From contig NZ_LR535679.1 of assembly GCF_900699785.1 (NCBI RefSeq), positions 682,001 to 746,000 of the forward strand: a DNA stretch of 64,000 nucleotides, given 5' to 3'. The notes beneath the pieces are model-generated. The model worked only from the letters and a program-made list of their open reading frames with translations. It ran no database searches and was not told the DNA's origin. Within the stretch, counting starts at the first letter, position 1; the number at the start of each line of letters is the position of its first letter. Below are positions 1 to 18,419 of this stretch, one piece after another. The DNA comes from Campylobacter showae. GTDB lineage: Bacteria > Campylobacterota > Campylobacteria > Campylobacterales > Campylobacteraceae. Both the position numbers and the translations under genes were made by a program.

Positions 1-204
1 GTCAAACGCCGCCCGCATCGCCTCGCGCTTAAGCAGCACGGCATGCCACGAGATGCCCGCTTGAAAGCCCTCCAGCACGATGAGCTCGAAAAATTTCGCA
101 TCGTCTTTTATGAGTTTACCCCACTCCTCGTCGTGATATACGCGCTCCAGCTCGCTTTTCTCTGCCCAGTCGCAGCGGATTTTAGGTTTTTGAGTATTTT
201 GCAA
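1..204 (-). CDS. tag: DNA-3-methyladenine glycosylase I (N-terminal part, cut by window edge)
   Basis: Base-excision repair enzyme that removes 3-methyladenine from DNA. Only the first 68 codons are inside the window. The visible protein has the Tag signature: an early R-C-D-W-A segment (zinc ligand Cys and the family's C-x-W pattern), then Y-H-D-E-E-W-G and L-E-G-F-Q-A-G-I-S-W followed by K-R-E, which match the conserved first third of Tag proteins. No ATG fits; a TTG at 204-202 follows an AAGGGG ribosome-binding site by about six bases, so I choose it as start. Family assignment is firm from motifs; the exact start is inferred. Confidence 0.85.
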   Translation of the reverse strand, partial: MQNTQKPKIRCDWAEKSELERVYHDEEWGKLIKDDAKFFELIVLEGFQAGISWHAVLLKREAMRAAFD

Positions 205-573
205 ATTTGACCCCTTGTTCGTATAAATTTGAGAGATTGTAGCGAAATTTGGGTTAAGAAAGATGGTGGAAAATCAAATTTTACTCGGCAAAATTTGATT
301 TAAAAATTCGGTAAATTTGAAAGTGATTGAAACCGTTTTTACAAAATTTAAAAGCACCGCAAGCCGAATTCTCGAAATTGAATCTTAAATTTGGCTTGCG
401 ATACGAAATAGTATTTGCGAGTATTTTGAGATGGATTTGAATGTTGTGCGGAAAATTTTGTCCAAGATAGAACACGCGGTTCATCGTAGGACAAAATTTT
501 CAAACTCATTCAAAACCAGCGAAGCGACGCCTTGGGCGTGGTTTCTGTAAAGACGCTCAAAAGACGCCGCAAA
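205..573. other. Intergenic spacer, no supported gene
   Basis: About 370 bases between the glycosylase start and the end of the flavoprotein gene. It is AT-rich and carries many AAATTT-containing oligomers. A 67-codon minus-strand reading frame at 281-484 has no recognisable motif and looks like translated spacer. A short inverted repeat (ACGCC-TTG-GGCGT, about 525-537) lies downstream of the flavoprotein stop and may help termination. Confidence 0.5.
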
Positions 574-2130
574 TTAGCCTATATTCTCTCCCGCAATCAT
601 ACCAAACGTTAAGCAGTCAGCTATCGCCACGCTACCTAAGCGGCTAGCTCCGTGTACGCCGCCGGTGATCTCGCCTGCTGCAAATAATCTTGGGATAGGC
701 ATCTCTGTTTGTAGAGAGATGACCTGGGCTTTGGTATTAATATCGATACCGCCCATAGTGTGGTGGAGTTTTGGCGTACCGCGCATAGCGTAGAACGGCG
801 GTTTAGAGATATCTACGCCGTTTGTGGTGGTTTTATCCATAGGTTTACCAAAGTCCTCGTCTTTGCCCGATTTAACGAAGCTATTATATCTCTCGACGGT
901 CTTTTTTAGCTCTGCGGCAGGGATTTTATAAGCCGCCGCTAGCTCGTCTAGAGTTTCAAATTTCTTTAGTACGCCTGATTCCAGCGGTTTAGTGTAGTGT
1001 TCAGGTATGACCATATTTTTTACGCCATCAGAGTCGCAGAAGTTGATCGGATAGATATCGGCTTTTGCGTCGATTACTTTAAACATAGCTTGAGAGCGGG
1101 TGCGGCGGTCTGCTAGCTCGTTCATGTAGCGTTTGCCGGTTCTTGGATCGACTGAGATACCGTAGCGGAAGCTTCCGTTTACGTTAAACATAGAGCCTAC
1201 GCCAAAGCCTTTTTCATCAGGGCATGCCCATGGACCGAATTGTATCCAGCTAAGTTGCACTGGGGTAGCGCCGATCCTAAACGCCTCTTTCATAGCGCCT
1301 GCGGTTGCGCCCGGGTGGTTGGTGCTATCCGTAGTAGGCAGGATTGAAGGGTCTTGAACCTGTCTAAAAAATACGTCGCGGCAAAATCCGCCCGCAGCTA
1401 GCACTACGCCTTTTTTAGCTTTTATAACTTTTTTAGTTCCGGTAGTGTTTTCGGCGTCGTCTTTTTGGCTCTTTGGATCAAATTTATAATCCTCTCTGAT
1501 GATCACTCCGTCTACGCCGCCGTCTTCGCCAAGGACGAATTCGTCAAATTTAGCTCTTTGTCTTAGCTCGCAGCCTTGTAGGTTTTTGAAGTATTCTACC
1601 ATCGGCTGAACGATACCCGAACCCGAGCCGTTAGCGGTCTGAAGCGATCTAGGTACGCTGTGTCCGCCTGCGTGAGTAACTTTATCTATATATTTAGCGC
1701 CGCATTTTAGAGTTAGTTTATATGCGTCTTGCGCGCGAGTAGCGATGGTATCGATGAGGTCTACGTGGTTTAGGCCGCGGCCCGCTTTTAGGCAGTCTTT
1801 GATAAATAGCTCGTTGCTATCTTTGATGCCTTCAGCTTTTTGTTTGTCGCTGTTTGGAACGGCAAATATGCCGCCGTTGATAACGGAGTTACCGCCGACG
1901 CGTCCCATCTTTTCTAGGATTAGGACTTTGTTGCCTTTTTCGGCTGCAGTGATACCCGCCGCAAGTCCGGCAAAACCGGAGCCCACGATAACTACGTCCC
2001 ACTCCTCGTCAAATTTGACGTCTTTAGAGTTTACGGCTGCTTGCGCATTTACTCCGCCTAGAGCTAAAGCTCCGGCACCTACCATACCTAACTTAACAAA
2101 ATCTCTTCTTGAAACGTTTGAGTTTTTCAT
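574..2130 (-). CDS. Tat-exported flavocytochrome c-type FAD reductase (fumarate/urocanate reductase family), flavin subunit only
   Basis: Probable periplasmic terminal reductase of the fumarate reductase/urocanate reductase flavoprotein family, 518 aa. The N-terminus has a twin-arginine signal (S-R-R-D-F-V-K at residues 7-13, followed by an Ala/Gly-rich hydrophobic stretch). The FAD Rossmann motif G-S-G-F-A-G is at residues 50-55, followed by G-G-N-S. Family landmarks seen: T-N-H-P-G-A-T, R-Y-M-N-E with nearby arginines, H-H-T-M-G-G-I, and H-G-A-S-R-L-G-S near the C-terminus; these hold the catalytic His and Arg residues in soluble fumarate reductases. There is no haem c motif and no FMN-binding domain, and no cytochrome gene is adjacent, so the electron donor is unknown. 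The substrate (fumarate, urocanate, an acrylate or other enoate) cannot be decided from sequence alone. Confidence 0.85.
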   Translation of the reverse strand: MKNSNVSRRDFVKLGMVGAGALALGGVNAQAAVNSKDVKFDEEWDVVIVGSGFAGLAAGITAAEKGNKVLILEKMGRVGGNSVINGGIFAVPNSDKQKAEGIKDSNELFIKDCLKAGRGLNHVDLIDTIATRAQDAYKLTLKCGAKYIDKVTHAGGHSVPRSLQTANGSGSGIVQPMVEYFKNLQGCELRQRAKFDEFVLGEDGGVDGVIIREDYKFDPKSQKDDAENTTGTKKVIKAKKGVVLAAGGFCRDVFFRQVQDPSILPTTDSTNHPGATAGAMKEAFRIGATPVQLSWIQFGPWACPDEKGFGVGSMFNVNGSFRYGISVDPRTGKRYMNELADRRTRSQAMFKVIDAKADIYPINFCDSDGVKNMVIPEHYTKPLESGVLKKFETLDELAAAYKIPAAELKKTVERYNSFVKSGKDEDFGKPMDKTTTNGVDISKPPFYAMRGTPKLHHTMGGIDINTKAQVISLQTEMPIPRLFAAGEITGGVHGASRLGSVAIADCLTFGMIAGENIG

Positions 2131-2559
2131 AGCTTCTCCTTAAATTTACTTAGCTATTACCTGTAAATCTTTAATTTACGACTCTACTCTAAATACCTTT
2201 ATTACTCTTGGCGTCTTTTGGGCGTCCTCCTTAGATTAAATTTATTTTAGCTAGTGTTATTATAGGACTTAACTTTAAAGAATAAGCTTAAATGAAGGTG
2301 TAATTTATAATTTATTAGTAATACTTAAAGATTTATTTAGCCTCAAAACGTGATTATATCGGGGTAGAGTAGAGCTAAAATAAATTTGAATTTTATGCGG
2401 TTAAATTTGGGGTGGGGTGTGGGAATTTAGAGACAGAAGAGTTGGCTTGGGTGGAATTGGGGATAAATTAGAATTTTTTGGAAATGGGTAGGCGGAATTT
2501 GAGGGCGCCGAATATTTTATCAGGAAAAAGGAAAGTAAAAATTTGAGAATACTTTTCGG
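2131..2559. other. Long AT-rich intergenic region upstream of the flavoprotein gene
   Basis: About 430 bases with no supported gene. It contains the probable promoter of the flavoprotein gene and otherwise low-complexity AT-rich sequence. Near 2213-2230 the element GGCGTC(C/T)T occurs twice in close succession; I cannot assign it a function. Confidence 0.5.
2259..2264 (-). promoter_or_regulatory. Probable -10 element for the Tat flavoprotein gene
   Basis: A perfect TATAAT on the minus strand lies about 130 bases upstream of the ATG at 2130. Campylobacter promoters depend mainly on the -10 element, and no clear -35 is seen. Prediction only. Confidence 0.4.
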
Positions 2560-2636
2560 TGGTGTCCCCAACAGGATTTGAACCTGTGGCCTCAGAATTA
2601 GGAATTCTGCGCTCTATCCAGCTGAGCTATGAGGAC
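2560..2636 (-). tRNA. tRNA-Arg (CCT anticodon)
   Basis: Cloverleaf folds with acceptor stem GTCCTCA/TGGGGAC, anticodon stem CAGAA/TTCTG around loop TTCCTAA (anticodon CCT), T-arm with GTTCAAAT, discriminator A and encoded CCA. Length is 77 nt. It sits alone downstream of fusA. Confidence 0.95.
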
Positions 2637-2707
2637 AGAAAATATATTAAATTTGCAAAATAAAAGCCATTTTAATCGCAAAGGCTAAAATGTGGATTAA
2701 ATTTAAA

Positions 2708-2730
2708 GGCGAGGATTTAACATCCCCGCC
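2708..2730 (-). terminator. Probable Rho-independent terminator of fusA
   Basis: On the minus strand a 9-bp stem (GGCGGGGAT / ATCCTCGCC, one G-U pair) with a GTTAA loop follows the fusA stop by about 10 bases and is followed by a T-rich run. Confidence 0.7.
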
Positions 2731-2739
2731 AAATTCGGC

Positions 2740-4818
2740 TTAGCCGTTTCTTTTCTTAATAATCTCTTCGCTAACGTTCTTTGGAACTTCCTCATAGTGG
2801 TCAAATTCCATAGAATAAGTCGCGCGACCTTGCGTCATAGAGCGAAGGTCCGTAGAGTAACCAAACATTTGGGCTAGCGGGCAGAAAGCCGTGATAATCT
2901 TGCTTCCGTTTCGCTCGTCCATAGAGTTTACCTGTCCGCGACGTTTGTTTAAGTCGCCGATAACGTCGCCCATATAATCCTCAGGCGTCTCAACCTCGAC
3001 CTTCATCATAGGCTCAAGGATAACCGCACCCGCTTTTCTAGCGCCCTCTTTGAAGCCCATAGAAGCAGCAAGTTTAAACGCCATTTCAGACGAGTCGACT
3101 TCGTGGTAGCTACCGTCAAATAGCGTAACTTTAACGTCTTCGACCGGATAGCCGGCAAGTACGCCGTTTTGAAGCGCTTCTTTGCAGCCTTTTTCAACCG
3201 CAGGGATGTACTCCTTAGGAACTACGCCGCCTTTAATGTCGTTAACGAACTCAAATCCGCTAGCCGCAGGTAGCGGCTCAAGGCGCAAGAATACGTGTCC
3301 GTACTGACCGCGACCTCCTGATTGTTTGGCGTATTTATACTCTTGCTCGACTGTTTTGCGGATAGTCTCGCGGTACGCGACTTGCGGTTGACCTACTTCG
3401 GCATCGACTTTAAATTCGCGTAGCATTCTATCTACGATGATCTCAAGGTGAAGCTCGCCCATACCGCTGATGATGGTTTGACCGCTCTCTTCGTCGGTAC
3501 CTACTCTAAAGCTTGGGTCTTCTTGAGCTAGTTTTTGAAGCGCGATAGCCATTTTTTCTTGGTCGGCTTTAGTTTTTGGCTCGACGGCAACGCTGATAAC
3601 CGGCTCAGGGAAGTCCATCTTCTCAAGGATAACCTTGTCTTTTTCGCTTGCAAGCGTATCGCCGGTTAGGGTATTTTTTAGACCTACGACCGCGCCGATC
3701 TCGCCCGCGTGAAGAATCGAAATTTCCTCGCGTTTGTTTGAGTGCATTTTTAGCAAGCGACCGATTCTTTCTTTATTATCCTGAACTGTGTTGTAAGCAT
3801 AGCTACCGCTCTCAAGACTACCGCGGTAAACGCGGATAAAGGTAAGCTGTCCGACGAACGGGTCGGTCATAATCTTAAACGCAAGAGCCGCAAATTCGCC
3901 GTTATCGGTGCTTTCTACCGTTACTTCGCTACCGTCTTCATAAACGCCCTTAATCGCCTCGATCTCGTCCGGAGCAGGCAAATACGCTACGACTGCGTCA
4001 AGTAGCGGCTGGATACCTTTGTTTTTAAATGCCGTTCCGCAAAGCATCGGAGTTATCGTCATTCTTAAGCAGCCTGCTTTGATCCCTTTTTTAATCTCCT
4101 CTTCGCTTAGCTCCTCGCCCGAGAAAAATTTCTCCATCAAACTATCATCGGTTTCAGAAACCGCTTCGATCAACTTAGTGCGGTACTCTTCGGCTTTTTC
4201 TTTTACCTCTGCAGGGATTTCTATCTCTTTATAGTCGGTCGGCTTTTTGTCGTCTTCCCAAACGTAAGCTTTCATCTTAACAAGATCGACCACGCCTCTA
4301 AAGTTATCCTCTGCACCGATAGGAATTTGAATAGGCACAGGATTTGCTTTTAGGCGGTTTCTGATTTGAGACTCGACGTTAAAGAAATTTGCGCCGATTC
4401 TGTCCATTTTGTTTACGAAAACGATTCTTGGGACGTGATATTTATTTGCTTGTCTCCAAACGGTCTCAGACTGAGGCTGTACGCCGCCGACTGAGCAGAA
4501 TACCGAAACAGCACCGTCAAGAACGCGCATAGAACGCTCGACTTCGATAGTAAAGTCGACGTGGCCCGGAGTGTCGATCAAATTTATCTGGTGATCTTTC
4601 CAAAAGCAAGTGGTCGCCGCAGACGTAATCGTAATGCCGCGCTCTTTTTCTTGCTCCATCCAGTCCATCGTAGCAGCGCCGTCGTGAACCTCACCGATCT
4701 TGTGGCTCATACCCGTAAAGAACAAAATTCTTTCGCTGGTCGTAGTTTTACCGGCATCGATGTGAGCAGCGATACCGATGTTTCTAACCATATGTAAAGG
4801 GGTTTTTCTATCTGCCAT
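2740..4818 (-). CDS. fusA: Translation elongation factor G
   Basis: GTPase that drives ribosomal translocation and, with RRF, ribosome recycling. 692 aa, full length for the family. The G1 motif [10 protein letters not shown] is near residues 17-26, with D-T-P-G-H-V-D-F and N-K-M-D-R following; domains II-V continue to a normal C-terminus. It is the last gene of an rpsL-rpsG-fusA transcription unit: the rpsG stop is only 12 bases upstream. A strong hairpin terminator follows. Confidence 0.98.
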   Translation of the reverse strand: MADRKTPLHMVRNIGIAAHIDAGKTTTSERILFFTGMSHKIGEVHDGAATMDWMEQEKERGITITSAATTCFWKDHQINLIDTPGHVDFTIEVERSMRVLDGAVSVFCSVGGVQPQSETVWRQANKYHVPRIVFVNKMDRIGANFFNVESQIRNRLKANPVPIQIPIGAEDNFRGVVDLVKMKAYVWEDDKKPTDYKEIEIPAEVKEKAEEYRTKLIEAVSETDDSLMEKFFSGEELSEEEIKKGIKAGCLRMTITPMLCGTAFKNKGIQPLLDAVVAYLPAPDEIEAIKGVYEDGSEVTVESTDNGEFAALAFKIMTDPFVGQLTFIRVYRGSLESGSYAYNTVQDNKERIGRLLKMHSNKREEISILHAGEIGAVVGLKNTLTGDTLASEKDKVILEKMDFPEPVISVAVEPKTKADQEKMAIALQKLAQEDPSFRVGTDEESGQTIISGMGELHLEIIVDRMLREFKVDAEVGQPQVAYRETIRKTVEQEYKYAKQSGGRGQYGHVFLRLEPLPAASGFEFVNDIKGGVVPKEYIPAVEKGCKEALQNGVLAGYPVEDVKVTLFDGSYHEVDSSEMAFKLAASMGFKEGARKAGAVILEPMMKVEVETPEDYMGDVIGDLNKRRGQVNSMDERNGSKIITAFCPLAQMFGYSTDLRSMTQGRATYSMEFDHYEEVPKNVSEEIIKKRNG

Positions 4819-4830
4819 ACTAGCCTCCTC

Positions 4831-5313
<483 letters not shown>

Positions 5314-5376
5314 TCAAATTTTATAAATTTTACTCAAACCTATGCCGCTAATGGCATGGTCTGCGAACCTAAATTT

Positions 5377-5784
5377 TTATTTCTTTTTACCCGCTGCGGC
5401 TGCTGCTTGACCAGGTTTTGGACGTTTAGCGCCGTATTTTGAGCGAGAAACTGTTCTTTTCGCAACGCCGGCTGTATCAAGAGCGCCGCGTACGATGTGG
5501 TATTTAACGCCCGGCAAGTCCTTAACACGACCGCCGCGCACTAGCACGATGCTGTGTTCTTGTAGGTTGTGGCCTTCACCGCCGATATAGCTGATCACTT
5601 CAAATCCGCTTGTAAGCCTAACTTTGGCAACTTTTCTCAAAGCCGAGTTTGGTTTTTTAGGAGTCGTAGTATAGACCCTGGTGCAAACTCCTCTTCTTTG
5701 AGGACACTCTTTTAGCGCTGGAGATTTTGACTTAAAAGTCACTTTCTTGCGCTCTTTTCTGACCAATTGATTAATGGTTGGCAC
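5377..5784 (-). CDS. rpsL: 30S ribosomal protein S12
   Basis: Decoding-centre protein of the small subunit. 135 aa, slightly longer than most S12 because of an Ala/Lys-rich C-terminal tail (about 12 residues), a feature also seen in other Campylobacterota. The conserved [11 protein letters not shown] loop and the later P-G-V-K-Y-H motif keep the lysines that are changed in streptomycin-resistant mutants, so the sequence looks wild type. First gene of the rpsL-rpsG-fusA unit. Confidence 0.98.
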   Translation of the reverse strand: MPTINQLVRKERKKVTFKSKSPALKECPQRRGVCTRVYTTTPKKPNSALRKVAKVRLTSGFEVISYIGGEGHNLQEHSIVLVRGGRVKDLPGVKYHIVRGALDTAGVAKRTVSRSKYGAKRPKPGQAAAAAGKKK

Positions 5785-5883
5785 AGTAATTCCTTTCGAC
5801 TAAATTTATTAAAAAGACTTGATTTTATTTAAATTTGGCTTAATATAAGGTAAATTTCATCTTTAAGGCCGAGTTTTATCATG

Positions 5884-6274
5884 CTAATCTTTTCTAATCG
5901 CGTACTTTCCGCTTCCGCTAAAGATAATGCAAAGCGATAAAGCGATGTAAAGATATAAAATTTCGGCCTTAAAGCCGCCGGCATTTGTAAGCTCTAGTAA
6001 ATTTCCGAGTCCGTGATAGGCGTACATTATCGTTAGGCTCATGCCGATAATGAGCAATGCTGCGATCCTTGAAAATATCCCTAGAATTATCATTAGCGGC
6101 GCAACAACCTCGCCGACATATGAGCCGTATGCAATAATCTCAGGCAAGCCGGCTTTTTGTTAAAATACTTTTTACGCCGCCTATGCCGTGTAAAATTTTA
6201 GCAAAGCCGTGCATAAAAAGACAGATACCAAGCCCCAATCTCGCAAATAAAATTCCCAAATCGAAATTTTTCAT
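5884..6274 (-). pseudogene. DoxX family membrane protein, frameshifted
   Basis: DoxX-like integral membrane protein split over two frames. Frame one starts at an ATG at 6274 (M-K-N-F-D-L-G-I-L-F-A-R) and runs through the typical first membrane segment with H-G-F-A-K-I to a stop at 6140. Frame two (5884-6147) supplies the rest, L-P-E-I-I-A-Y-G-S-Y-V-G-E-V-V-A-P, which is the conserved DoxX continuation, and three more membrane helices. Removing one A from the A5 run at 6154-6158 (minus strand) joins the frames as T-K-A-G-L-P-E. It may be a real mutation, a slippage site or a sequencing error. DoxX proteins are small quinone/oxidoreductase-linked membrane proteins of uncertain role. Confidence 0.8.
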
Positions 6275-6341
6275 TTTTACTCCAAATTTTCAAATTTAAA
6301 GGATTGATTTTATCTGATTAGTTTTAAAGCGAGGTAAATTT

Positions 6342-6367
6342 AAGCCCCGCCGAATTTGGCGAGGCTT
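6342..6367 (-). terminator. Probable Rho-independent terminator of rpoC
   Basis: Minus-strand hairpin with a 10-bp stem (AAGCCTCGCC / GGCGGGGCTT, one G-U pair) and a 6-base AT-rich loop, 14 bases after the rpoC stop, followed by AAATTT. Confidence 0.75.
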
Positions 6368-6380
6368 GTGGGGTTAAATT

Positions 6381-15021
<8,641 letters not shown>

Positions 15022-15057
15022 CTACCTCATGGTATAAGTTTGAAAGAAAGTAAATAA

Positions 15058-15071
15058 CCGCACGTCTGCGG
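15058..15071 (-). promoter_or_regulatory. Small hairpin in the rplL-rpoB gap
   Basis: Inverted repeat CCGCA/TGCGG with a four-base loop, located between the larger hairpin and the rpoB start. Possible part of an attenuator or RNA-processing element. Confidence 0.4.
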
Positions 15072-15091
15072 CATCTTTGTAAAAATTAAAT

Positions 15092-15110
15092 AAGGAGGCG
15101 TCGCCTCCTT
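15092..15110 (-). terminator. Attenuator/processing hairpin between rplL and rpoB
   Basis: Minus strand AAGGAGGCG and CGCCTCCTT form a nearly perfect palindrome followed by ATTTAATTTTT, which looks like an intrinsic terminator. It is inside an apparently continuous rplKAJL-rpoBC transcription unit, so partial termination (attenuation) reducing rpoBC relative to L7/L12 is the natural reading, as known for the Escherichia coli rplL-rpoB gap. Confidence 0.65.
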
Positions 15111-15127
15111 TGTAAAAATAAGTGAAA

Positions 15128-15505
15128 TTATTTAAGTTCGACTTTAGCACCAGCTTCTTCAAGCTCTTTTTTAGCTGCTTCAGCCTCGTCTTTGCTAACA
15201 CCCTCTTTAATAACAGAAGGAGTTTGCTCAACTGCGTCTTTAGCCTCTTTAAGACCAAGACCTGTAAGAGCGCGAACGACTTTAATAACGTTGATTTTCT
15301 TGTCGCCGCCGTCAACTAGAACAACGTTAAATTCTGTTTTCTCTTCAGCTGCATCGGCTGCGCCGCCTGCTGCTGCGCCGCCTGCTACCATTACCGGAGC
15401 AGCGCTTACGCCAAATTTCTCTTCAAATTCTTTTACTAGCTCACTTAGCTCTAATACTGAAAGATTAGAGATAAATTCTAATACGTCCTCTTTAGTAATT
15501 GCCAT
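15128..15505 (-). CDS. rplL: 50S ribosomal protein L7/L12
   Basis: Stalk protein that recruits translation GTPases. 125 aa. N-terminal dimerisation helices, an Ala/Gly-rich hinge around residues 40-52, and the conserved C-terminal domain with G-L-G-L-K-E-A-K. Follows rplJ by 16 bases. Confidence 0.98.
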   Translation of the reverse strand: MAITKEDVLEFISNLSVLELSELVKEFEEKFGVSAAPVMVAGGAAAGGAADAAEEKTEFNVVLVDGGDKKINVIKVVRALTGLGLKEAKDAVEQTPSVIKEGVSKDEAEAAKKELEEAGAKVELK

Positions 15506-15521
15506 TTTTTATCCTTTTATA

Positions 15522-16004
15522 TTATGCTGATTTTTCTTTTTTCTCTTTAAGCGCATTTAGTCCAATAGTGAAATTTTGGATAGGCGCATTCCAAACTTGC
15601 AAAAGCATAGCAAGTAACTCATCACGGCTAGGCATCTTAGATAGAGCCTTGACCTTCTCGACGCTTGCAACTTCGCCGTCAATATGAGCGGTTTTGATTT
15701 TGAATAGTTCGCTGTTGGTCTCTTCAAATTTAGCCGCAACCTTAGTAGCTGAAAGCTGATCGCCCCAGATAAAGATATTTGTATCTTTTAAGACCATACC
15801 AGACTTTTCAACGTTATTAAGAGCGATATTTGCAAGAGTATTTTTTACGATTTGAACTTTTACGTTTAAAACTCTAGCAGCATCTCTTAATGCTTCTAGT
15901 TTTTTAGTGCTAAGACCGCGATAATCGCAAACTATAATCGCTTCATTTTCTTTAAATTCGGCCTCAAGTTTACTGATTATTTCAGATTTTTCGTTTCTCG
16001 TCAT
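15522..16004 (-). CDS. rplJ: 50S ribosomal protein L10
   Basis: Stalk base protein that anchors L7/L12 dimers on 23S rRNA. 160 aa, normal length. Starts M-T-R-N-E-K-S and contains the D-Y-R-G-L segment and the V-K-N-T-L motif typical of L10. An L10-type RNA leader is upstream. Confidence 0.97.
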   Translation of the reverse strand: MTRNEKSEIISKLEAEFKENEAIIVCDYRGLSTKKLEALRDAARVLNVKVQIVKNTLANIALNNVEKSGMVLKDTNIFIWGDQLSATKVAAKFEETNSELFKIKTAHIDGEVASVEKVKALSKMPSRDELLAMLLQVWNAPIQNFTIGLNALKEKKEKSA

Positions 16005-16036
16005 CTAGTTTTTCTCCTTTCCGACTAGTGATTTCA

Positions 16037-16078
16037 AGCAGAGCGGCATAAAAGCACGATTAAGCAAAAGCCTCTGCT
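16037..16078 (-). promoter_or_regulatory. Probable L10 autoregulatory mRNA leader hairpin
   Basis: In the 110-base gap before rplJ, AGCAGAG and CTCTGCT pair across about 28 bases. Position and shape resemble the L10(L12)4-binding leader that represses rplJL translation in many bacteria. Assignment is by position and stem only. Confidence 0.45.
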
Positions 16079-16114
16079 ATCTCCAATCTAAGATAAAAAT
16101 TTATTAGCTAAAAA

Positions 16115-16819
16115 TTAGCGTAGATCCATAAGCTCTTGAGTCTCAAGTAGAACAGAAGGGCTCATAGTTAATGATAAAGCGGCGCTCTTAATATATCTAC
16201 CTTTTGCTGCCGCAGGTTTTTGTCTATTTACTGCTTTAATAAGGGTTGAAATATTATCGTTTAACTGTTCTTTTGAAAAGCTAACTTTGCCAAGACCGGC
16301 GTGTATATTTCCTTGCTTATCTACGCGGAAATTAACTTGACCGCTTTTTGCGTTATTAACCGCTTGAGCTACATCCATAGTAACAGTGCCTGTTTTTGGG
16401 TTTGGCATAAGACCTTTTGGTCCCAAAATTCGTCCTACTTTACCGACTAAGCCCATTAAATTTGGAGTGGCAATAAGAACGTCGAAATTCATAATTCCTT
16501 TTTGGATATCCTCGACAAGTTCATCGCTACCGACTATATCGGCACCAGCAGCTTTTGCTTCGTCGGCTTTCGCATCTTTTGCTATAACGGCTACACGAAC
16601 GGTTTTGCCGGTTCCCGCAGGAAGCACAACTGAGCCTCTAACCATTTGATCTGCATGTCTTGGATCGACGTTAAGTTTTAATGCTATTTCGACTGTTTCG
16701 TCAAATTTAGCGCTTTTTAGTAATTTTACAGTATCGATAGCTTCTGCTAAAGAGTAAGCTTTAGTGGTATCAACTTTTTCAAGTAGCTTACCAAATCTTT
16801 TTGTAGTTTTTTTTGACAT
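16115..16819 (-). CDS. rplA: 50S ribosomal protein L1
   Basis: 234 aa, full length. Contains the signature N-V-D-P-R-H-A-D-Q and [18 protein letters not shown]1 binds 23S rRNA at the E-site stalk and usually represses its own operon. Between rplK and rplJ. Confidence 0.98.
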   Translation of the reverse strand: MSKKTTKRFGKLLEKVDTTKAYSLAEAIDTVKLLKSAKFDETVEIALKLNVDPRHADQMVRGSVVLPAGTGKTVRVAVIAKDAKADEAKAAGADIVGSDELVEDIQKGIMNFDVLIATPNLMGLVGKVGRILGPKGLMPNPKTGTVTMDVAQAVNNAKSGQVNFRVDKQGNIHAGLGKVSFSKEQLNDNISTLIKAVNRQKPAAAKGRYIKSAALSLTMSPSVLLETQELMDLR

Positions 16820-16871
16820 TAATTTCTCCGCATTTTTAAATTTTATGCTTCCACATTGCCAAATTTAAAAC

Positions 16872-16899
16872 ACACGCGTCATAAAATATTAACGCGTGT
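16872..16899 (-). promoter_or_regulatory. Inverted repeat between rplK and rplA
   Basis: ACACGCGT and ACGCGTGT form an 8-bp stem around a 12-base AT-rich loop, in the 121-base rplK-rplA gap. On the minus strand it precedes rplA, so it could be an L1-binding or processing element. Function inferred from place only. Confidence 0.4.
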
Positions 16900-16941
16900 T
16901 TATAAATTTAACTTTAAAAAAATCCTTATGTGGTAAAAGGA

Positions 16942-17367
16942 TTAGTCTACTACCGTAATCCCTATTGAACGAGCCGAGCCGGCAATAATTTTAGCTGCTT
17001 GCTCTCTATCTTTAGTATTTAAATCGGCAATTTTTTTCTCAACTATTTCAAGCACCTGAGCTTTTGTAAGCTTAGCTACTTTGTTTTTTAACGGATTATC
17101 CGAACCTTTTTCAATGCCTGCAGCTTTTTTAATTAAATCCGTAGCAGGCGGTTGTTTTGTGATAAATGTAAAGCTTCTATCTGCATAAACAGTGATAACA
17201 ACCGGAACCCTAAAGCCAGCCATATCTTTTGTTCTTTCGTTAAATGCTTTACAAAATTCCATAATATTAACGCCTTGCTGACCAAGAGCCGGACCTACCG
17301 GAGGGCTTGGATTTGCTTTTGCAGCAGCAATGTGTAATTTAATTTCGCCTATAACTTTTTTAGCCAT
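16942..17367 (-). CDS. rplK: 50S ribosomal protein L11
   Basis: 141 aa, the family's normal length. Has the conserved [15 protein letters not shown] segment and the C-terminal A-G-S-A-R-S-I-G-I. Binds the GTPase-associated centre of 23S rRNA. Ten bases after nusG. Confidence 0.98.
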   Translation of the reverse strand: MAKKVIGEIKLHIAAAKANPSPPVGPALGQQGVNIMEFCKAFNERTKDMAGFRVPVVITVYADRSFTFITKQPPATDLIKKAAGIEKGSDNPLKNKVAKLTKAQVLEIVEKKIADLNTKDREQAAKIIAGSARSIGITVVD

Positions 17368-17377
17368 AAACTTCTCC

Positions 17378-17908
17378 TTATACTATCTTCTCGACTTGTG
17401 AATATAAAATCTCAACTGGAGTACTTCTGCCAAATATCGAAACATTTAGTCTTAGCTTTCCATGTATCATATCGTACTCTTCTACTATACCGGTAAAATT
17501 CGCGAAAGGTCCTTCTGTGATGCGAACATTTTCTCCATTATCGAAGAAAATTTTTGGCTTAGGAGCAGCTCGCTTTTGAACTTTTTCTAAAATTAAATTT
17601 ATATCTTTTTCGCTTAACGGCGTAGGTTTTTTTGCCTCACCTATAAATCTACCGACCTTAGGAAGAGACTGAATTTTGTGCCAAAGAGCCGTATCCAAAT
17701 CAAGATGCGCAAAAGCATATCCTGGATAAAGACTTCTTTCGTTTATTTTTTTCTTACCGTTTTTGATTTCTATTACATCTTCAGTAGGAACTATAATCTC
17801 TTTTAGTTGTTCTTCAATGTGATTATCTCTAACCAAATTTTCAATAGCTCTCTTTACGCTCATTTCGCTACCGGCATAAGTTTGAATCGCATACCATTTA
17901 TGTGCCAT
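17378..17908 (-). CDS. nusG: Transcription elongation/antitermination factor NusG
   Basis: 176 aa. N-terminal NGN domain begins [13 protein letters not shown]; the C-terminal KOW domain has [10 protein letters not shown]. Binds RNA polymerase clamp and couples it to Rho or ribosome. Lies between secE and rplK as in most bacteria. Confidence 0.98.
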   Translation of the reverse strand: MAHKWYAIQTYAGSEMSVKRAIENLVRDNHIEEQLKEIIVPTEDVIEIKNGKKKINERSLYPGYAFAHLDLDTALWHKIQSLPKVGRFIGEAKKPTPLSEKDINLILEKVQKRAAPKPKIFFDNGENVRITEGPFANFTGIVEEYDMIHGKLRLNVSIFGRSTPVEILYSQVEKIV

Positions 17909-17917
17909 AATTCAACC

Positions 17918-18097
17918 TTAAATCAGCTTTGAAAGAGAGAAAGACATAATTGCATCAACAAGAGCTAAAAAGAGCGAAACAATAGCCACTACGGCAAAAA
18001 CTGTTATAAAAGCATTTCTTATTTGCTCTTTGAGCGGAAAAATTACCTTTCCAATCTCGGCGCGAGAAAGCTTTATATAATTTACTATTTTTTCCAT
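17918..18097 (-). CDS. secE: Preprotein translocase subunit SecE
   Basis: 59-aa single-spanning SecYEG component. Start set at M-E-K-I-V-N-Y-I-K because the longer open frame runs back through tRNA-Trp. The amphipathic N-terminal part K-L-S-R-A-E-I-G-K-V-I-F-P and one hydrophobic helix match the short SecE form. Directly followed by nusG. Confidence 0.95.
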   Translation of the reverse strand: MEKIVNYIKLSRAEIGKVIFPLKEQIRNAFITVFAVVAIVSLFLALVDAIMSFSLSKLI

Positions 18098-18111
18098 TTT
18101 TAACCTTTTGA

Positions 18112-18187
18112 TGGCAGGGCAAGAGGGATTCGAACCCCCAACCATTGGATTTGGAATCCAGCGCTCTACCGTTGGAGCTATTGCCCT
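18112..18187 (-). tRNA. tRNA-Trp (CCA anticodon)
   Basis: Acceptor stem AGGGCAA/TTGCCCT, anticodon loop TTCCAAA (CCA), T-loop GTTCGAAT, discriminator G and encoded CCA. It lies between rpmG and secE. The outermost anticodon-stem pair is C-A, otherwise the fold is regular. Confidence 0.95.
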
Positions 18188-18195
18188 AAAAAGCC

Positions 18196-18366
18196 TTAGC
18201 TCTTTAACTTAACTTCTTTATGAACAGTATGTTTTTTTAATCTTGGGCAATATTTTTTTAGTTCTAATTTTTCAGTTGTTGTCTTGCTGTTTTTTACTGT
18301 AGTGTAATTTATATCACCTGATTCAGAACATTTAAGACCAACTTTTATTCTATTACCTTTTGCCAT
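18196..18366 (-). CDS. rpmG: 50S ribosomal protein L33
   Basis: 56 aa, [13 protein letters not shown] start, then Y-T-T-V-K-N and [15 protein letters not shown], a clear L33. The gene is only 8 bases upstream of tRNA-Trp and 54 bases after tuf. It keeps two of the cysteines of the zinc-type L33 (one in K-C-S, one in Y-C-P) but not two CxxC pairs. Confidence 0.95.
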   Translation of the reverse strand: MAKGNRIKVGLKCSESGDINYTTVKNSKTTTEKLELKKYCPRLKKHTVHKEVKLKS

Positions 18367-18419
18367 AAATTCCCTTTGAAAAAGCGGAGAAGAATCTCCG
18401 CTAAAAATTATAAATTAGA

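Noticed and set aside
281..484. 67-codon minus-strand reading frame
   Set aside because: AT-rich spacer translation, no motif, no ribosome-binding site, sits in an oligomer-rich gap.
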